From the NCBI GenBank assembly GCA_963582345.1, contig CAUZSN010000056.1:1-18023 (forward strand): a stretch of DNA of 18,023 bases, read 5' to 3'. Shown one piece after another: positions 8,104-15,244 of this stretch (position 1 is the first letter of the stretch; each line of letters starts with the position of its first letter). The DNA comes from CAUZSN01 sp963582345. Its GTDB lineage: Bacteria; Planctomycetota; Planctomycetia; Planctomycetales; Planctomycetaceae. A program made the translations under genes and the position numbers. The notes under the pieces are model-generated. The model was not told the origin of the DNA. It was given only the letters and a program-made list of their open reading frames with translations, and did not search any database.

Positions 8104-9051
8104 ATGGGTGTGGTGATTGGCATGGACGAAGCCGGGTACGGTCCCAATTTGGGACCGCTGGTCGTCACCGCAACAGTCTGGGAAGTGACCGGCCATCCGC
8201 GTGAGACGAATTTTTGGGCTGCGCTGGATGACGTTGTCCAACAGTCGCTTCCAACTGACAAGTTTCGTTTACAGGTTGCCGATTCAAAGCAAGTCTACTC
8301 GCCTTCGCGCGGCATCGCTAACCTGGAAAAGTCAGTTCTTTGTGCTTTGCGGCTTCTGGGATACATTCCGCGATCGTTTCATGAACTTTTAGCTCACCTA
8401 ACAAACGATGGCCACCTGCTGTCACACAGTGAACCATGGTACAAAGGCCAAAAGCTACTGCTGCCGTATGCAATCGATGAATGCTCGATCGGCGATGTCG
8501 CTGTCCGCTTCGACCAGTGCTGCAAACAAAATGGGATACGATTAAAAGCAATCCAAAGCGATGTGGTGCTAACGGAACGATTTAATCGAATGACGCGAGA
8601 ATTCGATAGCAAAAGTGGTGCGCTGTCGCGAATCAGTATGCAGTTGCTGCGACAGGTCTGGAATCCAAACGCCAATGAACCGACGCTGGTGCTCGCTGAT
8701 AAGCACGGCGGCCGAAACCGCTATGACACGCTATTGAATCAGATTCTCGATGGACGAATGATCTTCCGGCTTCAGGAGTCCAAAAAATTGAGTCGCTATC
8801 GCGTTGATCGAACCGAGATTCACTTTCAAGTGGCAGCAGAAGTGCACTTTCCTGTCGCCATGGCTTCGATGATATCCAAATATTTGCGTGAACTGGCCAT
8901 GACGCTGTTCAATCGGTTTTGGATGGATCAAGTTCCCAATTTGAAACCGACCAAAGGTTACCCCGTCGATGCTCGGCGATTCAAACGAGACATCAGCGAC
9001 GCACAAACTCGCCAGAACATCCCGGACGAAATCCTGTGGCGCGAGCGATAA
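8104..9051 (+). CDS. Ribonuclease HII family protein, enlarged
   Basis: A 315-residue homologue of RNase HII, the enzyme that cuts at ribonucleotides embedded in DNA and removes RNA from RNA-DNA hybrids. The metal-binding set appears complete: D8 and E9 in GMDEAGYGP, D199 in VLADKHGG, and an acidic position after the ASMISKYLRE helix (E263). The DSK motif (60-62) and a C-terminal KGYP (284-287) also fit the family. Two things are unusual: the GRG substrate-recognition motif reads GYG, and about 137 residues separate DSK from D199, roughly 70-80 more than in standard bacterial enzymes of about 200 residues. A possible start at GTG 8050 is less likely (see the ribosome binding site at 8091). 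It follows the propeller gene by 96 nt on the same strand. Whether it is the cell's main RNase HII or a divergent paralogue is not known, so no gene symbol is given. Confidence 0.85.
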   Translation: MGVVIGMDEAGYGPNLGPLVVTATVWEVTGHPRETNFWAALDDVVQQSLPTDKFRLQVADSKQVYSPSRGIANLEKSVLCALRLLGYIPRSFHELLAHLTNDGHLLSHSEPWYKGQKLLLPYAIDECSIGDVAVRFDQCCKQNGIRLKAIQSDVVLTERFNRMTREFDSKSGALSRISMQLLRQVWNPNANEPTLVLADKHGGRNRYDTLLNQILDGRMIFRLQESKKLSRYRVDRTEIHFQVAAEVHFPVAMASMISKYLRELAMTLFNRFWMDQVPNLKPTKGYPVDARRFKRDISDAQTRQNIPDEILWRER

Positions 9052-9338
9052 AGAGAATGTCACTGACACCTTGCCTGTAAGTTCGATTTCAAGAGTCGCC
9101 AAGCGGCACGCATCCCCATTAGCACCATAACCTGATGATCACCGCATCACTCAGAAATTTCAGCAGTATACGATTTCGAATCGCTCCATGGACGCATTGC
9201 CCTATCGGCTGTCAAGAACTAGAATTTCCGCCTTGGTCACAATAGGCAATCTAGATTCCATTAAAAAACGAACACCGGAGACCTGCGATTATCTCTCGGT
9301 TTGGAACTTTCCGTTATCTAAGTCTGACGGCGCAACTT

Positions 9339-10397
9339 GTGAGATACACCATTATACGTCTCGTTCCCATTTGTTTATTCTCCGTCGCTACAGCAACGGT
9401 AGGCTTGGCGCAAGAACCCGAAATTCTGTACTTCAAGAACGGCGATCGTTTTCCATACGGAAGTAACCATGGCGCTGCCGACGGCTTGCTTCTCTGGGAA
9501 CTTCCGTATGGAAAACGATTTTTGACTCCACTGGAGATGATCGAGCGAGTCGAATCCGGTTCCCAAAAACTACCAACGGAACCGAAATGCGGTGATCTAA
9601 AGGTTGCCCGCAAATCGACGTCGATGGGTGACAACCAAGTCAAGACGGCAATTCATGAGGAACTTGAATCGAGGGCGAAGCAATTAAACATCGTGCAGGT
9701 ATCCTGCCTGGTCTTCAGTCGAATGTGCATGGATACATTTAGTTGTGCCAAGCGATTGGAACTGGGCGGTCAGTTCCTGAACGGCAATAGTGACAGCGAC
9801 TTCATAAGTGTCAACAGTTACTTCAAGAAGCAGTGGGACAATCGATTTCTGGATGTGGACGTTGGCGGTCAGTATGGCCAGTCGAACGGTGACCAAGTGA
9901 CGAACCGCTGGTTTAGCAACGCGACCATAGATTTCAACCATACCGGAAAGTGGATTCGTTACATCATTTCGAAAAACGAGTATTCCCAATTCGAAAATCT
10001 CGATTATCGTGGAACTGTGTCCGGAGGAGTGGGCTATCGCTTCTACACCGAGAAGAAAAAATATCTAATTGTCCGGTTTGGTCCAGCCGTTACTCATGAA
10101 TTCTTTCGACAGCCCACTGTGCAGCGGACGACAGCCGACTTGTTCGCCGAACTGAACTCGCGATGGTCCCTGTTTGACGGCGTTCAATTCGAAAACGCAA
10201 TGACATTTCGTCCTAGCATCAATGAACTGGATGTCTTTCGACTATCCAGTCAAACTGCTTTGTTGTTTCACCTGGACAAGCACGACCGCTGGAATCTCAA
10301 ACTGGGACTAGTGGTTCGCCACAACTCCCGTCCCAATAACGACCGGTCAAGAACCGATTACACCAGTAACATTTCTTTGGTGTATATACGAGATTAG
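9339..10397 (+). CDS. DUF481 family outer-membrane-type protein
   Basis: A 352-residue protein. Residues 1-24 form a signal peptide (basic start, hydrophobic core, GLAQ cleavage region). Residues about 28-72 are a short beta-rich segment starting with YFKNGDRF. From about residue 138 the protein matches DUF481: LELGGQFLNGNSDSDF, then alternating-hydrophobicity strands to the end. DUF481 proteins are predicted beta-barrels of the outer membrane whose function is unknown. The start is GTG at 9339; it puts the signal peptide at the N-terminus, though the frame is open further upstream without an ATG. No Shine-Dalgarno sequence is evident. It follows the RNase HII gene by 287 nt, so it probably has its own promoter. 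The coding sequence contains a perfect 20-bp inverted repeat (9445-9464 and 9500-9519). It converges with surE; 39 nt separate the two stop codons and no terminator is visible. Confidence 0.88.
   Translation: MRYTIIRLVPICLFSVATATVGLAQEPEILYFKNGDRFPYGSNHGAADGLLLWELPYGKRFLTPLEMIERVESGSQKLPTEPKCGDLKVARKSTSMGDNQVKTAIHEELESRAKQLNIVQVSCLVFSRMCMDTFSCAKRLELGGQFLNGNSDSDFISVNSYFKKQWDNRFLDVDVGGQYGQSNGDQVTNRWFSNATIDFNHTGKWIRYIISKNEYSQFENLDYRGTVSGGVGYRFYTEKKKYLIVRFGPAVTHEFFRQPTVQRTTADLFAELNSRWSLFDGVQFENAMTFRPSINELDVFRLSSQTALLFHLDKHDRWNLKLGLVVRHNSRPNNDRSRTDYTSNISLVYIRD
9445..9519. repeat. Perfect 20-bp inverted repeat inside the DUF481 gene
   Basis: The arms at 9445-9464 and 9500-9519 are exact reverse complements (core TTTTCCATACGGAA / TTCCGTATGGAAAA), separated by 35 bp. 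They encode residues around DRFPYGS (36-42) and LPYGKRF (55-61). A 20-bp perfect inverted repeat is very unlikely by chance in a 1 kb gene. In mRNA it would form a strong stem near the 5' end of the coding region. Confidence 0.9.
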
Positions 10398-10436
10398 CCT
10401 TCCTTTTTCTTGCTCAAAATGAATCTCTTGAAGTTC

Positions 10437-11132
10437 TCACACGCTTAGCGCGACGCGCAACTCGGTAATCGATACGGAACCCGAAAAACAGATATCCACA
10501 TCTGTTCCCGCATTTCGTTGTCGTTTATGGTAGTCCCCACGATAGTAAACCTGACCCAGTTTTGTTTCGTACTGAAGTGGCAAGGGACACGTATCAATTG
10601 GACAATAAATGATGTCCTGAGTACCAACTTGCCGATCCATGTCTGGAAAATTGACGTTCCAAAACGCACCTGCATCGAGCGATGCCGTCAACAATTGGCG
10701 TGTAACGCGCTGAGCCAGTATCACGGTCAAGTCCCAATCGATCTGCTTCATTGGTCCGCGATATTGCGAGAAAGCAATCGCAGGTTTTCTGAGCACTGCC
10801 GCTTCGCGAGCTGCGGCCACGGTTCCCGACAAATAGACGTCGATTCCTAAATTGCCGCCTTGGTTGATTCCCGCGACCACCCAATCTGTATCAGGCGCAA
10901 ACTGCGAAAGTCCCAAACGCACGCAGTCGACCGGAGTTCCACTGATCGCGTATCGACCGGATTCGAGTTCCGACACGCGCATCGGTTGATCCGTCGTCGC
11001 TTGGTGGCTGCAACCGGAACGAGGGTTGAGCGGAGCGACCACGACTACATCGGCAATGGTCGCGAACACCTTTTCCAGAGCCACCAGCCCGGGCGCATCT
11101 ATCCCATCGTCGTTTGTCAGGAGCACTTTCAT
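10437..11132 (-). CDS. surE: 5'/3'-nucleotidase SurE
   Basis: A 231-residue SurE, a metal-dependent phosphatase acting on nucleoside monophosphates in the cytoplasm and linked to stationary-phase survival. The family's metal ligands are visible: D8 and D9 in TNDDGIDAPG, S39 in NPRSGCSH, and N90 in AGINQGGNLG. GTPVDCVRLGL (65-75) and YLSGTVAAAREA (100-111) are typical. The length is normal for the family. I use the ATG at 11130-11132, directly before KVLLTNDDG. The frame stays open for 73 more codons into the upstream gene, but those codons overlap that gene and have no family counterpart. There is no Shine-Dalgarno sequence. The start lies only 19 nt after the stop of the 255-residue unknown gene, so the two are probably co-transcribed. 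Confidence 0.95.
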   Translation of the reverse strand: MKVLLTNDDGIDAPGLVALEKVFATIADVVVVAPLNPRSGCSHQATTDQPMRVSELESGRYAISGTPVDCVRLGLSQFAPDTDWVVAGINQGGNLGIDVYLSGTVAAAREAAVLRKPAIAFSQYRGPMKQIDWDLTVILAQRVTRQLLTASLDAGAFWNVNFPDMDRQVGTQDIIYCPIDTCPLPLQYETKLGQVYYRGDYHKRQRNAGTDVDICFSGSVSITELRVALSV

Positions 11133-11151
11133 AATTATTAAGCCATAGTTG

Positions 11152-11919
11152 TTAAGCGTTGTTTGCCACCAGCCATTGCATTGCCCGGCGAACCCTGGTG
11201 CGACGAAACGGAAGATGCCCCGGTTCCGCCAGATGGCAAATGATCTCACCGGATGACCAGGGCCAGACCATACCCACTGCCAGGCCGTCTTTCCACTCGA
11301 TCGGCCATTGCGGTGCACCGGACAGGGTGAAGTCGCAGTTGGCTCCGACATTTCCGTTTTTGATCAACGGTTGCATGATACTGAGAAACGAGATATGCGC
11401 CGGCCCACTTGGATCATCATCCTGAATGCCGAATAACTGCCGAACGCCAACTTTCAGCGTACGGGCTTCCCGGATGCATTCCTTCAACGCGTCCAGGTCT
11501 CCGGTCACACGGTTGCCATCCGCATCGTGCTCGTACACAACTCGCCAGCGGTCACACACATACCAGCGATAGATTCCATAAGGGTACGCCTGACTATCAT
11601 CGAATGTCACGTTATCCAACATCCACTTGACCTGGGAGAATGACCCCGATACATCATATTTAAAGAAGCTGAAATATGGTTGATCAGCGAGCGAACCACG
11701 ATGGGTATAGGAGTGATGATGAGTCATCATTCCGGCAAATGCATCGTCTTCCCCGGAATACGTCTGTTGAAAATACAGCGTCTCTTCGTAGTCGCTGGCG
11801 ATCAGGAATACGCGGAGATCGGCACCATTTTTCACAGCTCTGGCAGTTGCCGAGAGCGTCCCTCGTGTCAATTCCAAATCACTGGTCTGCTCTAGTGCCA
11901 GTACCCACTCACTCGCCAT
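11152..11919 (-). CDS. Protein of unknown family between the cytochrome and surE
   Basis: A 255-residue protein that I do not recognise. It has no signal peptide and no membrane segment, and is rich in aromatic residues (HHHSYTHRG near 88-95, PYFSFFKYD, YPYGIYRWYVCDRWRVVYE, VGMVWPWSSG). The mix of short strands and aromatic motifs suggests a compact cytosolic alpha/beta protein, but this is a guess. The ATG at 11917-11919 is well supported by GGAGG (11931-11927) seven bases upstream. It lies 103 nt after the cytochrome stop and 19 nt before surE, with no terminator on either side, so it may share their transcript. Confidence 0.85.
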   Translation of the reverse strand: MASEWVLALEQTSDLELTRGTLSATARAVKNGADLRVFLIASDYEETLYFQQTYSGEDDAFAGMMTHHHSYTHRGSLADQPYFSFFKYDVSGSFSQVKWMLDNVTFDDSQAYPYGIYRWYVCDRWRVVYEHDADGNRVTGDLDALKECIREARTLKVGVRQLFGIQDDDPSGPAHISFLSIMQPLIKNGNVGANCDFTLSGAPQWPIEWKDGLAVGMVWPWSSGEIICHLAEPGHLPFRRTRVRRAMQWLVANNA

Positions 11920-12022
11920 CTGATCGCCTCCGTACTATTGGAAAGTGTCGACGTGAAAGACAATTCGAACAAAGGCTGCTGCATAGTTAAATCCAAAATC
12001 CCAACGACCGAAATTCCTTCAT

Positions 12023-14272
12023 TCATGGTTTGTCATTCAACTGAAAATAAGAACCGTTGCGCTGGTCCTTCTGAAAATGGTCGAGCCTGATTCGAATCTG
12101 TCCCGCAAGCGATGGGTCGCTTTTCTCGGCTAAGGCGAGCGCCTGTCGGGCTGTGTTTAGCGCGTCGTCAAAACGCCCATCGGCAGCGTACGTTTCTGAC
12201 AAAGCCAACATAAACGCCGGGTCACGGACATCCGTCATTTGTGTCGCGCGGAGTCCCGCGTCGATCGCCTGATCGGACTTGCCCTGCATATGCAGGACAA
12301 TGCTCAAGTCGCGACACGCTTCTACGTAATCGGGTTTGATCTCTAATGCCCGGTGGAAACGAGCGACGGCGGCATCGTATTGCGTTAGCATCGCGTGGGC
12401 GCGTCCCATTTTTAAATTGATCTTTGCGTTGTAGCTATCGATTTGTTCAGCCAAGCGAAAGTTGTCAATCGCAAGATCAGGTCTTCCCTGTCGAAAGTGA
12501 TACACTCCCATAAAATAGTAGCCTTCCGGGATATCGGGATCGTATTGCGCAACGGCTTGGAGGTGCTTGATGCCGGCGTCCGCTTCACCCGAATTCGTGA
12601 GCAGCTTGCCAAGAAGGACATGGGCGTTCGCGTGATCCGGCTTGAGCTCAATCGCTTCACGCAAATATTCGATGGCCGCCGAAAACAATTTCTGTTTCAT
12701 CGCGATTCTTGCCGATCGTAGCTTAAAATCGATTGTTCTCTTCGTAGCGAGGACTTGCGACAGCTTCTCACGCGTGACATGCGTTGGTAGCAAACGCAGT
12801 GCATCCCGATAGGCACCGCTACTCGCTCTCAACCGGTGGTTGAGTCTTAGTTCATCCGCTTCCGCCAGCCGTAATTCGAATAGTTCACTCGCAAGCCGAT
12901 CGGCTTGCTCTTTGCTCGCATCGTCCGTCTGTGAGCGAAGCCACTCGAGCAGAACTCCTTTGGTAGCGTCGGAATAAACTGCAATGCGGTGATTGTGTCG
13001 CTGCATCAGCGGAACGTATTCGTCAGTGGCGATGTCGAACGTGATATTCGTTACTTGCCGCACTGGCATATGGCAGTCGATGCAATGATTTCGAACCGCG
13101 ACGGGTAGCGACGAACGCTGGTTACAATGGTCCGGCTGATGACAACCGTAACACGAACGGACAGCGGCCAATTCGTGATCTTTGTCTTCCAGCACGTGTG
13201 GATCATGGCACGTTGTACAGGTCATGGTCTTGGACTCTCGAAAACACGAAGATTGAGCGAGTTGTCCGTTCTGATTGGCGGTAGGCTGATCTTCTAAATG
13301 CGTTTTGAGATCCATACGATAGGAAACGTCGAGAGGTTGCCCCGGCCGATAGGAAAAAGCCGGTCCTCGCCGTCGAAGGGCGTTGCTATGGCACTGTGCA
13401 CAGATGTCCAACTCTCGCTGCCGAGTATAGCTCGTCGGGGTGCTGATGAACCGCGAATCAGACTCGTCCGGATGTTCTTGATGAAATTCTACGTGTCTTC
13501 GGCCGGGACCGTGACAGCGCTCGCACGTGACGCCGAGAATAAAGTTCTCGGTGTTGTACTGATTGCGTGTGCCGAGGACATGTTCAAAGAAAGTACCATG
13601 GCACTCCAGACAACGCGGCACGATGGCACGCTCGAAATTGACAGTACCGTCCATGAAGCCAGGTGCGTTGCCCCATTGCTCGATGGGATTGAGGTAGGCC
13701 ACAGGCAACTCGTATAGTTGATTTTCGCGCCAGTAACCATAGATCTCGTCCACCCCGCCTGCACCGAACGCGATGGCCAGCTGCTCGCTGCGGCGTCTCT
13801 GACCGTCGGGAGTCTTTTCGAAAGCCGTTAGGGTCAGTTTCTCGTTTTGGGCCGAAATCTGAAACCAAAGATTCGAGTTCCGAGTGAGGTACTTGTTCTT
13901 ACCGTCAATAAGTTGATCCTTCATATCGCCGGCGTCCGCCATGCGGCTTGTTCGATAATGCTTTGTCTGACGGAACTCTTTGAAACGCTCTTGGTGGCAC
14001 GTGGCACAAGCATCCGGCCCGACATAGCCGCTTTGTTCCAGGGTCATTGCGACAGTTGAGAAACGATGTGACAACTTTGGCTCGTCACCGCCATCACGCA
14101 CGATCGGACACTGCCTTTGGGGAATGAAGTAGTAGGACAGAATGCCGACAAGAATGATGCCGACCGCAATCAAACTCCACCTGAAAAGTTGACGGCGGCG
14201 ATTCGACGCGACGTCTTGACCATCAAGATTGGAGCTCGCCGCCTGGATCTTCCGCGTCTTCCTGGGGGCCAC
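12023..14272 (-). CDS. Membrane-anchored seven-haem cytochrome c with TPR repeats
   Basis: A 749-residue protein. Residues 33-50 form one membrane anchor after a basic N-terminus, placing the rest outside the cytoplasmic membrane. Seven CxxCH haem c sites follow: 89-93 (CATCH), 221-225 (CLECH), 250-254 (CERCH), 291-295 (CAQCH), 352-356 (CTTCH, followed by DPH), 374-378 (CYGCH) and 397-401 (CIDCH). The pattern resembles the cytochrome c-554 / doubled-CXXCH group. Residues about 523-718 contain five or so TPR units (AIEYLREAIELKPDHANAH; RFHRALEIKPDYVEA). It probably carries electrons in a respiratory or detoxifying complex, with the TPRs binding a partner; the substrate is unknown. I chose the GTG at 14272, preceded by GGAG at eight bases. 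A GTG at 14323 (766 residues) is also possible. It heads the run that continues to surE. Confidence 0.93.
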   Translation of the reverse strand: MAPRKTRKIQAASSNLDGQDVASNRRRQLFRWSLIAVGIILVGILSYYFIPQRQCPIVRDGGDEPKLSHRFSTVAMTLEQSGYVGPDACATCHQERFKEFRQTKHYRTSRMADAGDMKDQLIDGKNKYLTRNSNLWFQISAQNEKLTLTAFEKTPDGQRRRSEQLAIAFGAGGVDEIYGYWRENQLYELPVAYLNPIEQWGNAPGFMDGTVNFERAIVPRCLECHGTFFEHVLGTRNQYNTENFILGVTCERCHGPGRRHVEFHQEHPDESDSRFISTPTSYTRQRELDICAQCHSNALRRRGPAFSYRPGQPLDVSYRMDLKTHLEDQPTANQNGQLAQSSCFRESKTMTCTTCHDPHVLEDKDHELAAVRSCYGCHQPDHCNQRSSLPVAVRNHCIDCHMPVRQVTNITFDIATDEYVPLMQRHNHRIAVYSDATKGVLLEWLRSQTDDASKEQADRLASELFELRLAEADELRLNHRLRASSGAYRDALRLLPTHVTREKLSQVLATKRTIDFKLRSARIAMKQKLFSAAIEYLREAIELKPDHANAHVLLGKLLTNSGEADAGIKHLQAVAQYDPDIPEGYYFMGVYHFRQGRPDLAIDNFRLAEQIDSYNAKINLKMGRAHAMLTQYDAAVARFHRALEIKPDYVEACRDLSIVLHMQGKSDQAIDAGLRATQMTDVRDPAFMLALSETYAADGRFDDALNTARQALALAEKSDPSLAGQIRIRLDHFQKDQRNGSYFQLNDKP

Positions 14273-14280
14273 AGGCTGGT

Positions 14281-14284
14281 CTCC
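14281..14284 (-). promoter_or_regulatory. Ribosome binding site favouring the GTG start at 14272
   Basis: On the minus strand GGCGGAG is read here (GGAG at 14284-14281), eight bases before a GTG. The more distal GTG at 14323 has its only purine run (AAGG) buried in the hairpin at 14324-14341. This supports the shorter cytochrome reading frame. Confidence 0.4.
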
Positions 14285-14323
14285 GCCATAATCGCAGATG
14301 TTCACACGTGCAACGAGTAACAC

Positions 14324-14341
14324 CGCCTTGGAATCAAGGCG
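14324..14341 (-). promoter_or_regulatory. Leader hairpin before the cytochrome gene
   Basis: CGCCTTG (14324-14330) pairs perfectly with CAAGGCG (14335-14341) around a 4-nt loop. If transcription begins near 14370, the hairpin lies in the 5' leader, about 50 nt before the favoured GTG start and directly against the alternative start at 14323. There is no T tract, so it is not an intrinsic terminator. It could affect message stability or access to the upstream GTG. Confidence 0.4.
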
Positions 14342-14376
14342 CCACCTCGAGGAAATCGTCGCTGAATTGCAACCGT

Positions 14377-14406
14377 ATTCTAGTTCACACGTCGTCTAGG
14401 TCGCAA
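14377..14406 (-). promoter_or_regulatory. Candidate promoter of the cytochrome-surE run
   Basis: Read on the minus strand, TTGCGA (14406-14401) and TAGAAT (14382-14377) are 18 bp apart; they match the sigma-70 boxes at four and five of six positions. The predicted start near 14370 lies about 100 nt before the favoured cytochrome start. Confidence 0.35.
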
Positions 14407-14449
14407 TCATTCGGCGCTTAAGTCTTTCACAGCTGGCGGACCCGTCATG

Positions 14450-14530
14450 CTAACTTTCTGGCTCCCACTGGATCATCTGACGCCAGGATCGTTCCTTTGC
14501 CAGATCAGGCGGGTAATTGTTTCTCACCAT
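14450..14530 (-). CDS. Possible 26-residue ORF after the kinase remnant
   Basis: An ATG at 14528-14530 is preceded by GGAG at seven bases, a good Shine-Dalgarno arrangement, and starts only 14 nt after the stop of the ABC1 remnant. The frame codes 26 residues (MVRNNYPPDLAKER...) and ends with TAG. The peptide is charged and has no membrane segment. It may be a true small protein, or the surviving N-terminus of a larger gene whose remainder is gone. I do not recognise it. Confidence 0.2.
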   Translation of the reverse strand: MVRNNYPPDLAKERSWRQMIQWEPES

Positions 14531-14544
14531 GATTCATCTCCACA

Positions 14545-14880
14545 TCACAATCGCCCACTGCGGAAGATTCCGTAAACGAGCCAGACACCTAACAGGCTAG
14601 ACAGAACGAACACGGGTGCACTGATCCCAAACGGATTAAAAGCCGTTGTCCGAAAGATCAGAGCCGACGCCAGAATCAGCGAGGACATCACCAACGCGAT
14701 GACAATCCAGTTGCTGGAACGGTCCAGCCGACGGTGTTCGAGTTGAATCTTCAGCTCATCCTTGCTGAGCTTTTCCAGCGTTTACCCCATTTGCAGCGGA
14801 ACATCGTGTATCAATTGCAAGAATGTCCTCAGTTCGGCAAGGAATTCCGAGGGCGTCAGTTTTTGGCTTTTGTTTGACAT
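14545..14880 (-). pseudogene. C-terminal remnant of an ABC1/UbiB/AarF-type kinase with in-frame stop
   Basis: Translated from an ATG at 14880, the frame gives 32 residues, a TAA stop (14784-14782), and then 78 more residues in the same frame ending in TGA. The second part reads like the C-terminal tail of ABC1/UbiB/AarF family proteins: a charged helix (KLSKDELKIQLEHRRLDRSS), two hydrophobic helices (IVIALVMSSLILASALIF; VFVLSSLLGVWLVYGIF) and the closing RSGRL. The family runs to about 450-560 residues, and its kinase core (KxGQ, Asp and DFG-like motifs) is absent upstream, where stops occur. So this is a decayed fragment, not a gene. The call rests on pattern recognition of the tail. No frameshift is needed, only the single stop. 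Confidence 0.6.
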
Positions 14881-15244
14881 CCTTGGCCCAACTGATCCGA
14901 TGTCACAAGTCGGAGACTGTCAGGACGACAACGCGCAGTCGCCCCTGAAAACCAGGTCACAGCCTATACCACATCAAATGGTCGACGGTCTGAACTTGAC
15001 CCTAATAGGCCCGCAATTCCAATGACGACTTTCTGATCGACTATGCAGTGTTCAAATGACTTGCCGCCGATCCGCTGCAATCATTAAGTGCGCATCCTTG
15101 CGTACACATTGACTAAATGGGAGGCGAAATGGTCCAGGTTATGCGATTCAGGTGGCCAGTAAGTGCATCGAGATATTTTAACCACTCGATACGGCTAGGT
15201 CACTCACTGAACCAAGCGACCCGAACCACGTCGAATGGTTACGA
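14881..15244. other. Non-coding stretch between the kinase remnant and the FMN subunit gene
   Basis: I see no gene, RNA or clear terminator here. A short stem AACCA/TGGTT just downstream of the FMN subunit stop (15225-15241 region) has no T tract. Kinase-core motifs of the ABC1 family were looked for on the minus strand and not found. Confidence 0.5.

Noticed and set aside
9188..9466. 92-codon plus-strand frame upstream of DUF481
   Set aside because: It overlaps the DUF481 signal peptide region in another frame, and its basic, low-complexity translation looks like a shadow.
10390..10427. GAGATT/AATCTC inverted repeat between the convergent DUF481 and surE genes as a terminator
   Set aside because: The stem is only 6 bp with a loop of 26 nt and has no T tract on either strand.
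11133..11351. Extension of SurE by 73 codons to a start at 11351
   Set aside because: It overlaps the upstream gene, adds sequence with no SurE counterpart, and SurE proteins begin directly at the MKVLLTNDDG-type motif.
14762..15025. 87-codon plus-strand frame with several cysteines
   Set aside because: It runs antisense to the ABC1 kinase remnant, which has recognisable protein similarity, and has no ribosome site.
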